64,000 bases of DNA from Methylobacterium oryzae (GCF_021398735.1 NZ_CP090349.1:5578001-5642000), one strand, 5' to 3'. Positions 26,545 through 35,050 are shown, counted from the stretch's first letter. The notes: generated by a model from the letters alone, not told the origin. Program-made: numbers and translations.

Positions 26545-26693
26545 CGATTCGAGCGTCTCGTCCGAGCGTCCTGGCGGGCCTCAACGGACGGCCGGTGCGC
26601 GGCCGTCGACACGTTTCGGTGATAGGCCGGTAGGCTTAACCGATGGTGTCCGCGGCCCCGCCGTTCACAGGCGATCCGGCCCTGGCCGAGGCC

Positions 26694-27110
26694 CTAGCGG
26701 CGCTCGCGCATCTCGCTGCGGCGCATCGGCATCGCGTCGATGGTGGCGAACAGCCTCTGCGGCGCGATCGGCGCCGCTTCGGTGATCTTGGCGCCTCCGT
26801 CCTTGCCGACCAGGACCGCGCGGAAGCTGTCCGCGGGCAGGCCGAGGCGCTCGCGCAGGGCCCGCGCCTCGGCCCCCGTCCCGACCGCTTCGAGCACCAC
26901 GAGGTCGCGCTCGGCGACGCCGGTGCGGACCGAGGCCAGCGCCGCCCGCTGCGCCCGGAGCTGCGCGTCCCCGGCCTCGGGCGCCGACAGCACCAGCACC
27001 CGCGCCCGGTCGCGGTAGCCGTCGAGGGGACCGGCCAGGGCGGCCCCCGCCGCCAGGGCTGCCATGCCTGCTATGCCTGCCAGCCCGAATCCCAGTGCCG
27101 TCTCCCGCAT
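26694..27110 (-). CDS. DUF4174 domain secreted protein
   Basis: The 138-residue product has a signal peptide (FGLAGIAGMAALAAGAALAG) and one DUF4174 domain: DRARVLVLSAPEAGDAQLRA, RDLVVLEAVG, FRAVLVGKDGGAKI, FATIDAMPMRRSEM. The domain has a thioredoxin-like strand order but no cysteine pair, so it is not a redox enzyme by itself. Function is unknown. It is divergent from the medium-chain reductase across about 123 bases. Confidence 0.85.
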   Translation of the reverse strand: MRETALGFGLAGIAGMAALAAGAALAGPLDGYRDRARVLVLSAPEAGDAQLRAQRAALASVRTGVAERDLVVLEAVGTGAEARALRERLGLPADSFRAVLVGKDGGAKITEAAPIAPQRLFATIDAMPMRRSEMRERR

Positions 27111-27233
27111 GCCGCCGCTCCGCTCGCTCGAGTCGGGACAACGCGCGACTCGGCCGCGCGATCGCGGCGGCGCCTTTGCCTCGCGGGCCCGGCGCCCCAG
27201 ATCGGGGCGGAAGCCCGTGTCCCGGAGTCCGCC

Positions 27234-28253
27234 ATGACCACCGCCATGAACCGCCGCATCGTCCTGGCCTCGCGCCCGCACGGCGAGCCGCGGCCCGAGA
27301 ATTTCCGCCTCGAGGAGGTGCCGGTGCCGCAGCCCGGCCCCGGCCAGGTCCTCCTGCGCACCCGCTGGCTGTCGCTGGACCCCTACATGCGCGGCCGGAT
27401 GAGCGACGCGAAATCCTACGCGGCACCCGTCGAGATCGGCGCGCCGATCACCGCCGAGACGGTGGGCGAGGTGGTCGCCTCCAACCACCCGGATCACGCC
27501 GTGGGCGACCTGCTGACGGCCTTCGCGGGCTGGCAGGAGTACTTCGTCACCGACGCCAAGGGCTCGCGCAAGGTCGACCCCGATGCCGCCCCGCCCTCCA
27601 CGGCGCTGGGCGTGCTCGGGATGCCGGGCATGACCGCCTATACCGGCCTCCTCAACATCGGCCGGCCGAAATTCGGCGAGACCGTCGTGGTGGCCGCCGC
27701 CGCCGGCCCCGTGGGCTCCCTGGTCGGCCAGATCGCCAAGATCCACGGCGCCCGCGCCGTCGGGATCGCGGGCGGCCCCGAGAAGTGCCGCTACCTCACC
27801 GAGGAGCTCGGCTTCGACGCCGCGATCGACCATCGCGGGTCCGACCTGCCGGGCGCGCTGGCGGCCGCCTGCCCGAAGGGCATCGACGTGTACTTCGAGA
27901 ATGTCGGCGGCGCGGTCTTCGCCGCCGTGCTGCCGCTGCTCAACCCGTTCGCGCGGATCCCGGTCTGCGGCCTCGTCTCCGCCTACAACGCCACCGAGGT
28001 GCCCCCCGGCCCGGACCGCCTGCCCAGCCTGATGCGCGCGGTCCTGACCAACCGGCTGCACATCCAGGGCTTCATCGTCTGGGACTTCGCCGAGCAGGCG
28101 GACACATTCCGCAAGGAGGTCGCCGGCTGGATCCAGGACGGGCGCGTCCGCTACCGCGAGGACGTGGTCGAGGGGCTGGAGAACGCCGCCGAGGCGTTCA
28201 TCGGCCTGTTGAAAGGTCGGAATTTCGGCAAGCTCGTCGTCCGCGTCGCCTGA
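27234..28253 (+). CDS. NADP-dependent medium-chain reductase (CurA/leukotriene B4 dehydrogenase-like)
   Basis: The 339-residue zinc-independent MDR enzyme opens MNRRIVLASRPHGEPRPENF. It has WLSLDPYMRGRMSD, the LGMPGMTAYTGLLNIG segment, the nucleotide-binding stretch VVVAAAAGPVGSLVGQIAK, and VYFENVGGAVFAAVLPLL. These match the family of curcumin/alkenal double-bond reductases such as E. coli CurA (YncB). The likely reaction is NADPH-dependent reduction of an alpha,beta-unsaturated carbonyl. The substrate is unknown. It is the last gene before the SOS box of ssb. Confidence 0.93.
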   Translation: MTTAMNRRIVLASRPHGEPRPENFRLEEVPVPQPGPGQVLLRTRWLSLDPYMRGRMSDAKSYAAPVEIGAPITAETVGEVVASNHPDHAVGDLLTAFAGWQEYFVTDAKGSRKVDPDAAPPSTALGVLGMPGMTAYTGLLNIGRPKFGETVVVAAAAGPVGSLVGQIAKIHGARAVGIAGGPEKCRYLTEELGFDAAIDHRGSDLPGALAAACPKGIDVYFENVGGAVFAAVLPLLNPFARIPVCGLVSAYNATEVPPGPDRLPSLMRAVLTNRLHIQGFIVWDFAEQADTFRKEVAGWIQDGRVRYREDVVEGLENAAEAFIGLLKGRNFGKLVVRVA

Positions 28254-28274
28254 GAGCGGCTTGCTGCCCAAACG

Positions 28275-28289
28275 GAACAGATATAGAAC
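28275..28289. promoter_or_regulatory. Alphaproteobacterial LexA (SOS) box upstream of ssb
   Basis: GAAC-N7-GAAC (GAAC at 28275-28278 and 28286-28289) is the reverse complement of the alphaproteobacterial LexA site GTTC-N7-GTTC. It lies 133 bases before the ssb start in a locally AT-rich patch. ssb is a known SOS gene in this class, so LexA repression is likely. Confidence 0.8.
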
Positions 28290-28421
28290 AAATCGATCCG
28301 TCGGCGCTGCGGAAAGCGGGCACAAGCCCGCCCCGCCGGTTGCCGCTCCGGAGGCCCGGGCGCATGGTTCGCGCGCCGCCGGGCAGATGCCCTGTGAGAT
28401 CCGTACGACTAGGAGAGAGCG

Positions 28422-28991
28422 ATGGCGGGCAGCGTCAACAAGGTGATTCTGGTGGGCAATCTCGGGCGCGATCCCGAGATGCGCCGCCTCGGTTCGGGCG
28501 ACCCGGTCTGCAACCTCCGGCTCGCGACGTCGGAGTCGTGGAAGGACAAGGCGACCGGCGAGCGCAAGGAGAAGACCGAGTGGCACTCGGTCGTGATCTA
28601 CAACGACAACCTCGCCCGGGTGGCCGAGCAGTACCTGCGCAAGGGCTCGAAGGTCTACATCGAGGGCCAGCTCCAGACCCGGAAGTGGACCGACAATTCC
28701 GGCGTCGAGAAGTACACGACCGAGGTGGTGCTCCAGCGCTTCCGCGGCGAGATGACGATCCTCGACGGGCGCGGCGGCGGCGGCGGCGACTTCGCCGGCG
28801 AGGACGAGGGCGGCGGCCAGATCAGCCGTGGCGGCGACTTCGGCGGTGGTCGGGGTGGTGATCGCGGCGGCGATTTCGGCGGCGGTCGGGCCCAGGGCGG
28901 CGAGCGGCGTCCGGCCCCGGCCTCCTCGGGTGGCGGCGGTGGCGGTGGCAGCCGCGGCGGCTACGACCTCGACGACGACATCCCCTTCTAG
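28422..28991 (+). CDS. ssb: Single-stranded DNA-binding protein
   Basis: SSB coats single-stranded DNA in replication, repair and recombination. The 189-residue protein has the OB fold ([60 protein letters not shown]) over about 115 residues, a Gly-rich linker with repeated RGGDFGGG units, and the acidic tip DDDIPF that recruits partner proteins. A strong ribosome-binding site (AGGAGAGAGCG) precedes the ATG. An SOS box lies upstream. uvrA, the usual divergent neighbour, is not here. Confidence 0.98.
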   Translation: MAGSVNKVILVGNLGRDPEMRRLGSGDPVCNLRLATSESWKDKATGERKEKTEWHSVVIYNDNLARVAEQYLRKGSKVYIEGQLQTRKWTDNSGVEKYTTEVVLQRFRGEMTILDGRGGGGGDFAGEDEGGGQISRGGDFGGGRGGDRGGDFGGGRAQGGERRPAPASSGGGGGGGSRGGYDLDDDIPF

Positions 28992-29020
28992 GACCGCCCA
29001 CGATCCGGAGGCCCTGTACC

Positions 29021-29053
29021 GTCACCCGGGTCGGCCTGCCCGACCCGGGTGAC
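29021..29053 (+). terminator. Long GC-rich hairpin after ssb
   Basis: GTCACCCGGGTCGG (29021-29034) pairs perfectly over 14 bp with CCGACCCGGGTGAC (29040-29053) around a 5-base loop, 29 bases after the ssb stop. It has no T-tract, so it may be a terminator of the hairpin-only kind or an RNA 3' end stabiliser. Confidence 0.65.
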
Positions 29054-29059
29054 GCGGAC

Positions 29060-29131
29060 ATCTGGGCTGCGTCAGCGCAGCCGTTTCAAGGCAGCATCCC
29101 GGGACCGCGCGGCGGTGCCCGGGATCCAGAT
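29060..29131. repeat. Nested palindrome between ssb and a convergent gene
   Basis: ATCTGG (29060-29065) and CCAGAT (29126-29131) enclose a second pair ATCCCGGG (29096-29103) / CCCGGGAT (29118-29125). A third small hairpin GGCTGCG/CGCAGCC lies near 29064-29081. The build resembles a dispersed intergenic element. No second copy lies in this window. Confidence 0.5.
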
Positions 29132-29184
29132 CCGCCGGCGTACGTCTCGGGCCGCCCGCCTTCGGCGCCCCGGAGCGCCGCCGC

Positions 29185-29652
29185 TCAACCCTTGAGCTGC
29201 CGGTTGCAGGCCGAGTAGTAGCCGCCGCCCTTCTCGATCCACTTCATGCCGCCCAGCGTGCCGGCAGCCTTCGCGGCGTTGTAGCTGTCGAGGCAGGTGT
29301 GCATCCGGGCCTTGCCGGCCGATTCCTTGGCGTATTTCGGATCGACGGCGCGGGGGAACGTGGCCGACGCCGCGGCGGCGGACGTCGTCCCGGCGCGCGG
29401 GGCGGCCGGCGGCGCGGCCGGAGCTGTCGTCGCGGTCGGCGAGACAGGGTTCGGCGCGGTCGTCGGGGCGTTGTCGGCCGCCGCACCGCACTCGGCCTTG
29501 CGGAAGTCGTTCCACTTCTGGCCGTTGAGCGTGCCGGCCTGCTTGGCGGCCTGATACTTGACCGAGCAATCCTTCGCGGAGAGCGCGGAAGCCGGCGCGG
29601 CGCCGGCCACCAGGCCGGCGATCATCAGGGATGCAAATACATAGCGACTCAT
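29185..29652 (-). CDS. Secreted protein with two copies of a Cys/Trp motif
   Basis: The 155-residue protein has a signal peptide (FASLMIAGLVAGAAPASA) and two related units. Unit one runs KDCSVKYQAAKQAGTLNGQKW to AEC. Unit two runs HTCLDSYNAAKAAGTLGGMKW to SAC. A Pro/Thr/Ala linker joins them. Each unit keeps C-x3-Y-x-A-A-K-x-A-G-T-L-x-G-x-K-W and a later cysteine, like the small repeats of PsiF-type periplasmic proteins, though I cannot confirm membership. The ATG at 29652 follows GGAGA. A GTG 21 bases upstream is less likely. Confidence 0.8.
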   Translation of the reverse strand: MSRYVFASLMIAGLVAGAAPASALSAKDCSVKYQAAKQAGTLNGQKWNDFRKAECGAAADNAPTTAPNPVSPTATTAPAAPPAAPRAGTTSAAAASATFPRAVDPKYAKESAGKARMHTCLDSYNAAKAAGTLGGMKWIEKGGGYYSACNRQLKG

Positions 29653-29853
29653 GACGAAGAATCTCCGGGACACTATGTTGCGTCCCGAAAGAGATTAATA
29701 CGGCTCTATGCCGTCGTGAATATGGGTTTGTCCGTTCCAGGGGACAACGCGATGGCCGAGCACTGACCCGGCACCGGCCGGCCGCGGATCCGGATCGCGC
29801 GCGGCGGGCCGAGCTCTGGACGCGGCGACCCGAACTCGGGTCGCCGACGCGGA

Positions 29854-30174
29854 TCACCAGCCGCCGTAGGACCGGCGCGGGCCCTCGTAGCCGCCATAGC
29901 CGCCATAGCCGCCGTAACCGCGGTCGTAGCCGCCGTAGCCGGGCCGGCCGCCGTAGGGTCCCCGCGGTCCGCCCCAGCCCCAGCCGCGATCGTTCGGCCG
30001 GCAATGGCCCCAGGGATTGGGATGGAAGCCCGGACCGCAGCCTCCGGCCACGCGCTCGATCACCGATCCGGCATCGGGCGGCCCGTAGCCGAACGGCGCC
30101 GCGTTGGCCGTCGTGGCGGTCGCGAGAGCCGCGGCGGCCACCGCGACGAGGCCGATCACCTTGGCGCGCATCAT
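29854..30174 (-). CDS. GCG...CRPN-type secreted glycine/tyrosine-rich protein
   Basis: The 106-residue product has a signal peptide (IGLVAVAAAALATATTANA) and the short motif GCGPGFHPNPWGHCRPN. A low-complexity Gly/Tyr tail follows, with tandem GYGGY units ending RRSYGGW. The GCG...CRPN motif followed by repeats is a recurring layout in Rhizobiales secreted proteins whose function is unknown. AGGAG about 8 bases before the ATG at 30174 supports the start. A second member with a His/Trp-rich tail lies at 49703-50020. The sequence does not show whether the tail binds metal or associates with the wall. Confidence 0.82.
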   Translation of the reverse strand: MMRAKVIGLVAVAAAALATATTANAAPFGYGPPDAGSVIERVAGGCGPGFHPNPWGHCRPNDRGWGWGGPRGPYGGRPGYGGYDRGYGGYGGYGGYEGPRRSYGGW

Positions 30175-30313
30175 GACACGATCTCCTGAACCTGCGGCCC
30201 GGACGCGCCGGGCCGATGACAGGAGGATGCGCCGGCCGCTGTGAACCCGGACAGGCTCGGGCATTCATCGAGCCGACACTCTCGGCCGGCCGGGCCTCCG
30301 CGCGGCGGGTCGG

Positions 30314-30628
30314 TCAGGCGGCCTGGAGCTGGATCGGCGCCGGTGCGGGCGCCCGCGAGCGCGCGAAGAGGTCGGCGCCGACCGTCACGCCCGCAGCCCT
30401 GACCAGCGTGGCCTCGTCGCAGGAGCGCGCGACCTTCAGGCCGAGCGCCTCGAGCCGCGCGTGCTCGGCGCAGTAGGCGGCGATCCGGGCGCGGCCGTAG
30501 GCCGGCATCGGCGCGAGCAGCCGGTCGCGCTCCGCGTCGTCGGCGCGGAACAGGGCCGAGATCAGCTCGATCGGAACCGGATACCGCGCCAGGGCGCTCG
30601 GGTGGGGTCGGTTGCCGTCGCGCGCCAT
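30314..30628 (-). CDS. Hypothetical cytoplasmic protein, 104 residues
   Basis: The frame opens MARDGNRPHPSALARYPVPI and continues ELISALFRADDAERDRLLAP, then a helix with YGRARIAAYCAEHARLEALG and a Pro/Ala tail. GGAGAGG lies at a good distance before the ATG at 30628, which is preferred over an upstream GTG. It has no signal or membrane segment. I do not recognise the family. Codon use matches its neighbours. Confidence 0.68.
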   Translation of the reverse strand: MARDGNRPHPSALARYPVPIELISALFRADDAERDRLLAPMPAYGRARIAAYCAEHARLEALGLKVARSCDEATLVRAAGVTVGADLFARSRAPAPAPIQLQAA

Positions 30629-30729
30629 GGGTGCCTCTCCGCTTCGCTGTGCGGTGGAAGGTTCGGCAACCATAGTTAACGATCAGTTGTGATCGCGGCG
30701 GGAGCCTCGGTGAGCCGCCCCGCGGCGCC

Positions 30730-31014
30730 TCAGCGGCGGGGCGGGCTCACCCAGGTTCCGCCGGCGGCGCGATCCGACTCCGGCGCCGCGAACGGGGGTC
30801 GCGCGTCCGCCCAGCGGGCGACCGGGCCCGCGGCCGGCGCGATCGAGCCCGTCGTCTCGGGGTCGGTCCAGACGGGGGCGCCCGCGGCGACCAGCGCGGG
30901 TGACGCGGACGGATCCGGCAGGTTCCGCTCGTAGCCGGCGACGACCGCCGCGAGGGCGATCGCCACGAGGACGAACGCTAGACCGTCGACGATCATGGAG
31001 CCGAGTCTCGGCAT
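30730..31014 (-). CDS. Hypothetical single-pass membrane protein
   Basis: The 94-residue protein has one N-terminal membrane helix (VDGLAFVLVAIALAAVVAG, about 9-27) and a Pro/Ala-rich, probably periplasmic part (LPDPSASPALVAAG to WVSPPRR). The ATG at 30996 (MIVDGL) is an alternative start. No family is recognised. Confidence 0.62.
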   Translation of the reverse strand: MPRLGSMIVDGLAFVLVAIALAAVVAGYERNLPDPSASPALVAAGAPVWTDPETTGSIAPAAGPVARWADARPPFAAPESDRAAGGTWVSPPRR

Positions 31015-31101
31015 GGTGCCCGCGCCTGTTGACCAAGCCTCCGGGCTACGGCGGCAGGGTTAACGAACCCTGTCCGAACCCGGCGGATCGGGCCGACGCG
31101 T

Positions 31102-31884
31102 TCAGATGTTGCGCGCGCCGCGCAGCGTCTTCAGGCCGATTCCCGTCGACTCGAAGCCGCCGTCGACGGCGAGCTGCTGACCGGTGATGTAGGAGGCGCG
31201 CTCCGAGCAGAGGAACACGATCGCCTCCGCGAGCTCCGTCTCCAGCCCGTAACGGCCGAGCGGGACGGCGTCGTGGTAATCCGCCCGGATCTCGGGGCTG
31301 TGCACCGCCTTGGCCATCGCGGTGTCCACCGGACCGGGAGCGACGGCGTTCACGCGGATCCCGTACTGCGCCAGCTCGGCGGCCTGCTGCTTGGTGAGCT
31401 GCGCGAGGCCCGCCTTGCTGGTGCCGTAGGCGGTGCGGAGCGTCGAGGCGCGCAGGCCCGAGATCGAGGTGATGTTCACGATGGCGCCGCCGCGCTCGGA
31501 CAGGAGCGGGACGGCCGCCTGCGTGCACAGGAACGGGCCGGACAGGTTGACGGCGAGCACCCGCGACCAGTCGGCGAAGGTGGTCTCGGTCAGCGGCTTG
31601 AAGATCGCGATGCCGGCATTGTTGACCAGGGCGTCGAGGCGGCCGAACCGGTCGGCGACCTGCTGGATCGCCGCCGCCACCGCCTCGGGGTCGGAGACGT
31701 CGGCCGTCACCGCGAGCGTGGCTTCCGGACGGCCGAGCCGCTCGGCCGCCGCCGCCGCGCCCGGGCCGTCGATGTCGAGAAGGGCGACGTTCCAGCCGTC
31801 GGCGAGGAAGCGGGTCGCGGTGGCGAGGCCGATGCCGCGGGCGGCCCCCGTCACCAGCGCGGTCCGGGCCTGGGCGTCGCTCAT
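31102..31884 (-). CDS. SDR family oxidoreductase
   Basis: The 260-residue classical short-chain dehydrogenase has the dinucleotide motif VTGAARGIGLATA, the NNAG motif LVNNAGIAI, catalytic Ser in ITSISGLR, and Tyr/Lys in TAYGTSKAGL. The C-terminal PGPVDTAM and QQLAVDGGF segments complete it. All catalytic residues are present, so it is an active NAD(P)-dependent alcohol/ketone oxidoreductase of unknown substrate. A 3-oxoacyl-ACP reductase-like fold is equally possible. It stands alone between gene-poor flanks. Confidence 0.92.
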   Translation of the reverse strand: MSDAQARTALVTGAARGIGLATATRFLADGWNVALLDIDGPGAAAAAERLGRPEATLAVTADVSDPEAVAAAIQQVADRFGRLDALVNNAGIAIFKPLTETTFADWSRVLAVNLSGPFLCTQAAVPLLSERGGAIVNITSISGLRASTLRTAYGTSKAGLAQLTKQQAAELAQYGIRVNAVAPGPVDTAMAKAVHSPEIRADYHDAVPLGRYGLETELAEAIVFLCSERASYITGQQLAVDGGFESTGIGLKTLRGARNI

Positions 31885-32199
31885 GGTCGTCTCCGTCGGG
31901 ATCGGCGGCGCCCGGATGGCGCGGGTCAGCGTTCGGGTCCGCGGCGGTGCCATCACCGCGCGCCGGACCCGGGCGGCCTTCCGGGCCGTCCCGCCGTTGT
32001 GAACCGATCCGCCCTCAACGTCTGATGGATCGCGCGCGCGCCGTCGAGGGTCTGCCCGAACATCCGCCCGGCGATGACCCGCGTCAGCGAAGCGGCCCGG
32101 GAGCGCCACGCCCGGCGGATGTCCCGCGGGTCCGGGGCACGTCGCAGCGCTCGGGACGACGGCGTGGTGCCGCCGCAAAGAGCGGCGACGGGTGCGGGA
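31885..32199. other. Intergenic region between two SDR genes
   Basis: About 315 bases hold no supportable gene. It runs from the end of the SDR at 32200 to the start of the SDR at 31884 on the same strand, so it should hold the promoter of the latter. I see no convincing box pair, palindrome or repeat. Confidence 0.4.
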
Positions 32200-33078
32200 T
32201 TAGAGCATCGGCATGCCGCCGGTGACCGGCACCAGCGCCCCGGACATGAAGCTGCCCTCGCGGGAGGCGAGCAGCACGTAGGCCGGGGCCAGCTCCGCGG
32301 GCTGGCCGGCGCGGCCGAGCGGCGTCTGCGCACCGAGCTGCTCCATCTGCTCCGGGCTCTTCACGATCGGCTGGATCGGCGTCCAGACCGGCCCGGGGGC
32401 GACGCAGTTCACCCGGATGCCCTGCGGCGCCAGCAGGTTCGACAGGCCGATGGTCAGGCTCGCGATCGCGCCCTTGGTGGCGGCGTAGATCAGCATGTTC
32501 GGCCCGGCGACCTTGGCCTGCACGCTGGTGCTGTTCACGATCGCGCCGCCCGGCTTCATGTGCGGCACCGCCGCCTGGGCGAGGTAGTACATGGCGAAGA
32601 CGTTGGCGCGGAACGAGCCCTCGATGTCGGACGCCGCCAGATCGTCGAGGCCCTCGTTCACCACCTGGGCGGCGGCGTTGTTCACGAGGATGTCGAGGCG
32701 CCCGAAGGCCGCGACGGTGCGCGCCACGAGATCTCGGCACCGGGCCTCGTCGCGGATGTCGCCGGGGAGCAGCAGGCAGCGGCGGCCGGCCTTCTCGACC
32801 CAGGCCTTCGTGTCCTCGGCATCCTCCTGCTCGACCTCGAGATAGGAGATCGCCACGTCGGCGCCCTCGCGGGCGTAGGCGATGGCCACCGCCCGGCCGA
32901 TGCCGGAATCGCCGCCGGTGATCAGCGCCGCCTGACCCGTCAGCAGGCCTTTGCCGACGTAGCTCTCCTCGCCGTGGTCGGGGCGCGGCGTCATCTTCGT
33001 GGTGAGGCCCGGGCGGGTCTGCTGCTGGTCGCGGGGGAAGGGCGGCCGGGGGCCGGCCTCGCGCGGGTCCTGGGTCAT
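32200..33078 (-). CDS. SDR family oxidoreductase, YghA/YhdF-like
   Basis: The 292-residue protein is of the longer SDR type with an N-terminal lead (about 45 residues containing DQQQTRPGLTTKMTPRPDHG) typical of the YghA/YhdF general-stress group. It has the cofactor motif ITGGDSGIGRAVAIAYAREG, LVNNAAAQ, Ser in VNSTSVQA, and Tyr/Lys in IYAATKGAI. The C-terminus has APGPVWTPIQP and VTGGMPML. It is a probable NAD(P)-dependent dehydrogenase. Relatives are often stress induced. No EcfG box was found directly before it. Confidence 0.93.
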   Translation of the reverse strand: MTQDPREAGPRPPFPRDQQQTRPGLTTKMTPRPDHGEESYVGKGLLTGQAALITGGDSGIGRAVAIAYAREGADVAISYLEVEQEDAEDTKAWVEKAGRRCLLLPGDIRDEARCRDLVARTVAAFGRLDILVNNAAAQVVNEGLDDLAASDIEGSFRANVFAMYYLAQAAVPHMKPGGAIVNSTSVQAKVAGPNMLIYAATKGAIASLTIGLSNLLAPQGIRVNCVAPGPVWTPIQPIVKSPEQMEQLGAQTPLGRAGQPAELAPAYVLLASREGSFMSGALVPVTGGMPML

Positions 33079-33126
33079 CGGGTGCGGCTCCTCGGCTTGG
33101 GACCCGCAGGATCTAGGGCCGTCGCC

Positions 33127-33167
33127 GCGGCCACCGCCTGCGCCCGGGGGTCACAGGCGGTGGCCGC
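33127..33167 (-). terminator. Hairpin after the 32-residue gene
   Basis: GCGGCCACCGCCTG (33127-33140) and CAGGCGGTGGCCGC (33154-33167) form a perfect 14-bp stem around 13 bases. On the minus strand it lies 12 bases after the stop at 33180. It has no T-tract. Confidence 0.6.
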
Positions 33168-33179
33168 GACCGGGCCGTC

Positions 33180-33278
33180 TCAGAAGGCCCGGTTGCGGTT
33201 GGCGTGCGGGCCGCCGTAGCGGCGGCGCAGGTAGGACACGACCTTGGGAAGCAGGAAAGCGATCAGGATCTTGCGCAT
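33180..33278 (-). CDS. Very small basic protein (32 residues)
   Basis: The frame reads MRKILIAFLLPKVVSYLRRR followed by YGGPHANRNRAF: one short amphipathic or membrane-touching helix and a basic tail. Two things support it as a gene. A GGAAC-N16-CATT element that fits an EcfG promoter lies 36-60 bases upstream, and a 14-bp hairpin lies directly downstream. The ribosome-binding site is weak. Function is unknown. Confidence 0.55.
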   Translation of the reverse strand: MRKILIAFLLPKVVSYLRRRYGGPHANRNRAF

Positions 33279-33313
33279 CGGGGCTCGCTCGCGTCACGGG
33301 TTCGTGAGCGGGC

Positions 33314-33338
33314 AATGCTCGGACCGCGCCGCAGTTCC
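33314..33338 (-). promoter_or_regulatory. Candidate EcfG (general stress) promoter
   Basis: On the minus strand GGAAC (33338-33334) is followed after 16 bases by CATT (33317-33314), one mismatch from the GGAAC-N16/17-CGTT consensus of EcfG sigma factors. It points at the 32-residue gene. Confidence 0.5.
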
Positions 33339-33346
33339 GCGCCCGG

Positions 33347-34156
33347 TCACAGCTCCAGCGTGAGGGTCACCGGGGCGTGGTCGGAGGGGCGCTCCCAGGC
33401 GCGGGCCTCGCGCAGCACCTCGACCTTGCGGACGGTCCCGGCGAGGTCGGGCGACACCCAGGCATGGTCGAGGCGCCGCCCCTTGTTGGCGGCCGACCAG
33501 TCGGGGGAGCGGTAGCTCCACCACGTGTAGATCTTCTCCGGCTCCGGGGTGAGGTGGCGCGCCGCGTCGATCCAGCCCGCCTCCCCGCGCAGCACCTCCA
33601 GCGCCTCGGTCTCCACCGGCGTGTGGCTGACCACGTCGAGGAGCTGCTTGTGCGACCAGACGTCGTGCTCCAGGGGCGCGACGTTGAGGTCGCCCACGAG
33701 GATCGCCGGCCCGGAGATGCGCCTGCCGCCCCAGGCGCGCAGTTCGGACAGGAAGTCGAGCTTGTGGGCGAATTTCGGGTTCAGGTCGCGGTCCGGCACG
33801 TCGCCGCCGGCCGGGACGTAGAAATCGTGCAGCACGATGCCCGAGGCCGCCCCGGCCTCCGGCCCCAGCACCGCCGAGATGTGGCGGGCGTCCTGACGCT
33901 CGCAGAAGCCCATCACGGCGCGGGTGTGCAGGGGGAAGCGGGAGAGGATCGCGACGCCGTTGTAGCCCTTCTGGCCGGCGAACATCACGTGCTCGTAGCC
34001 CGAACCGCGCAGGGCCTTCAGCGGGAAGGCGTCGTCCGGGCACTTGGTCTCCTGCAGGCAGAGCACGTCCGGCCTGTGCTCGGCGAGGAAGCGCAGCACG
34101 AGGTCGATGCGCAGGCGCACCGAGTTGATGTTCCAGGTGGTGACGGTGAATTGCAC
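33347..34156 (-). CDS. xth: Exodeoxyribonuclease III / AP endonuclease
   Basis: The 269-residue protein is an XthA-type AP endonuclease with 3'-5' exonuclease activity. It opens MQFTVTTWNINSVRLRIDLV, has the metal-binding glutamate in LCLQETKC, the catalytic aspartate and asparagine in VGDLNVAP, and the final SDHAPVTLTLEL. RRLDHAWVSPDL is the usual DNA-binding loop. All catalytic residues are present. It follows the ftsK-lolA-xth order seen across alphaproteobacteria, interrupted here by plsC on the other strand. Confidence 0.96.
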   Translation of the reverse strand: MQFTVTTWNINSVRLRIDLVLRFLAEHRPDVLCLQETKCPDDAFPLKALRGSGYEHVMFAGQKGYNGVAILSRFPLHTRAVMGFCERQDARHISAVLGPEAGAASGIVLHDFYVPAGGDVPDRDLNPKFAHKLDFLSELRAWGGRRISGPAILVGDLNVAPLEHDVWSHKQLLDVVSHTPVETEALEVLRGEAGWIDAARHLTPEPEKIYTWWSYRSPDWSAANKGRRLDHAWVSPDLAGTVRKVEVLREARAWERPSDHAPVTLTLEL

Positions 34157-34315
34157 GGGCGGCGCTGGGGTTCTGACGGCGTTGCGCTCCGATAGCCGAT
34201 TTCGCGGCCCGCGACAGTCCGCTCACCGCCCGCCCGGCGAAAGGCCGTGCGCGCCCGGCCGGCAGGCGCTATGTCCGGGCCCTGCCCTGTCCCGGGCCCC
34301 TCGTCGAGGCCCGTC

Positions 34316-35050
34316 ATGGCGCACGCCCGCTCGCTCCTGTTCGCCGTCTACTGGGCCGCCTGGACGACCCTGTTCCTCGCGCCGCTGGCGATCTTCCTCC
34401 TGTCCGGATCGCCGCAGCGGCCGATCCGCCGGGCGACGCGGCTCTGGGCGCGCGGGATCCTGGGCGGGCTCAGGCGCATCGTGGGGCTGCGCTACGTCGA
34501 GGAGGGCCGCCAGCACCTGCCGGACGAGCCCTGCCTGATCGTCGCCAACCACCAGTCGACATGGGAGACGCTGGCCTTCCTGGTCCTGGTGCCGGACGTG
34601 GCGATCGTCGCGAAGCGGGAGCTGCTGGCGATCCCGGTGGTCGGCTGGTTCCTCCGACGCTCGCCGATGATCGTCATTGACCGGGCCAAGGGCACCCAGG
34701 CCCTGCGCACCATGATCGACGGCGGTCGGGAGGCGGTCGCGGCGGGGCGGTCGGTCCTGATCTTCCCCGAGGGTACCCGCGGCGCGATCGGCGAGCCGCT
34801 CCGCTTCAAGCGCGGCGTCGAGTTGCTCTACGGCCGTCTCGGCCTGCCGGTGGTGCCGGTGGCGCTCAATTCCGGCCTGTTCTGGCCCGGGGGCGCGGCG
34901 ACCCGGTCCGGCACGGTGGTGGTGAGCTACCTCGCGGCCCTGGCCCCCGGCCTGTCGACCGCGGAGTTCCTGCACGGGACGGAGGGCGCGATCGATCGGG
35001 AGTTGAACCGGTGGCGGCCGGGCGCCGCGGCCGGGCTCGGCGCCCCCTGA
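34316..35050 (+). CDS. plsC: 1-acyl-sn-glycerol-3-phosphate acyltransferase
   Basis: PlsC acylates lysophosphatidic acid to phosphatidic acid at the inner membrane. The 244-residue product has an N-terminal membrane helix (AVYWAAWTTLFLAPLAIFLL), the catalytic NHQSTWE (HX4D-like motif with Glu), KRELLAIPVVGW, and the substrate motif IFPEGTRG with VPVALNSG. The start at 34316 gives the usual length. The HX4E variant is common in this family. It sits convergent to lolA and divergent from xth. Confidence 0.93.
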   Translation: MAHARSLLFAVYWAAWTTLFLAPLAIFLLSGSPQRPIRRATRLWARGILGGLRRIVGLRYVEEGRQHLPDEPCLIVANHQSTWETLAFLVLVPDVAIVAKRELLAIPVVGWFLRRSPMIVIDRAKGTQALRTMIDGGREAVAAGRSVLIFPEGTRGAIGEPLRFKRGVELLYGRLGLPVVPVALNSGLFWPGGAATRSGTVVVSYLAALAPGLSTAEFLHGTEGAIDRELNRWRPGAAAGLGAP

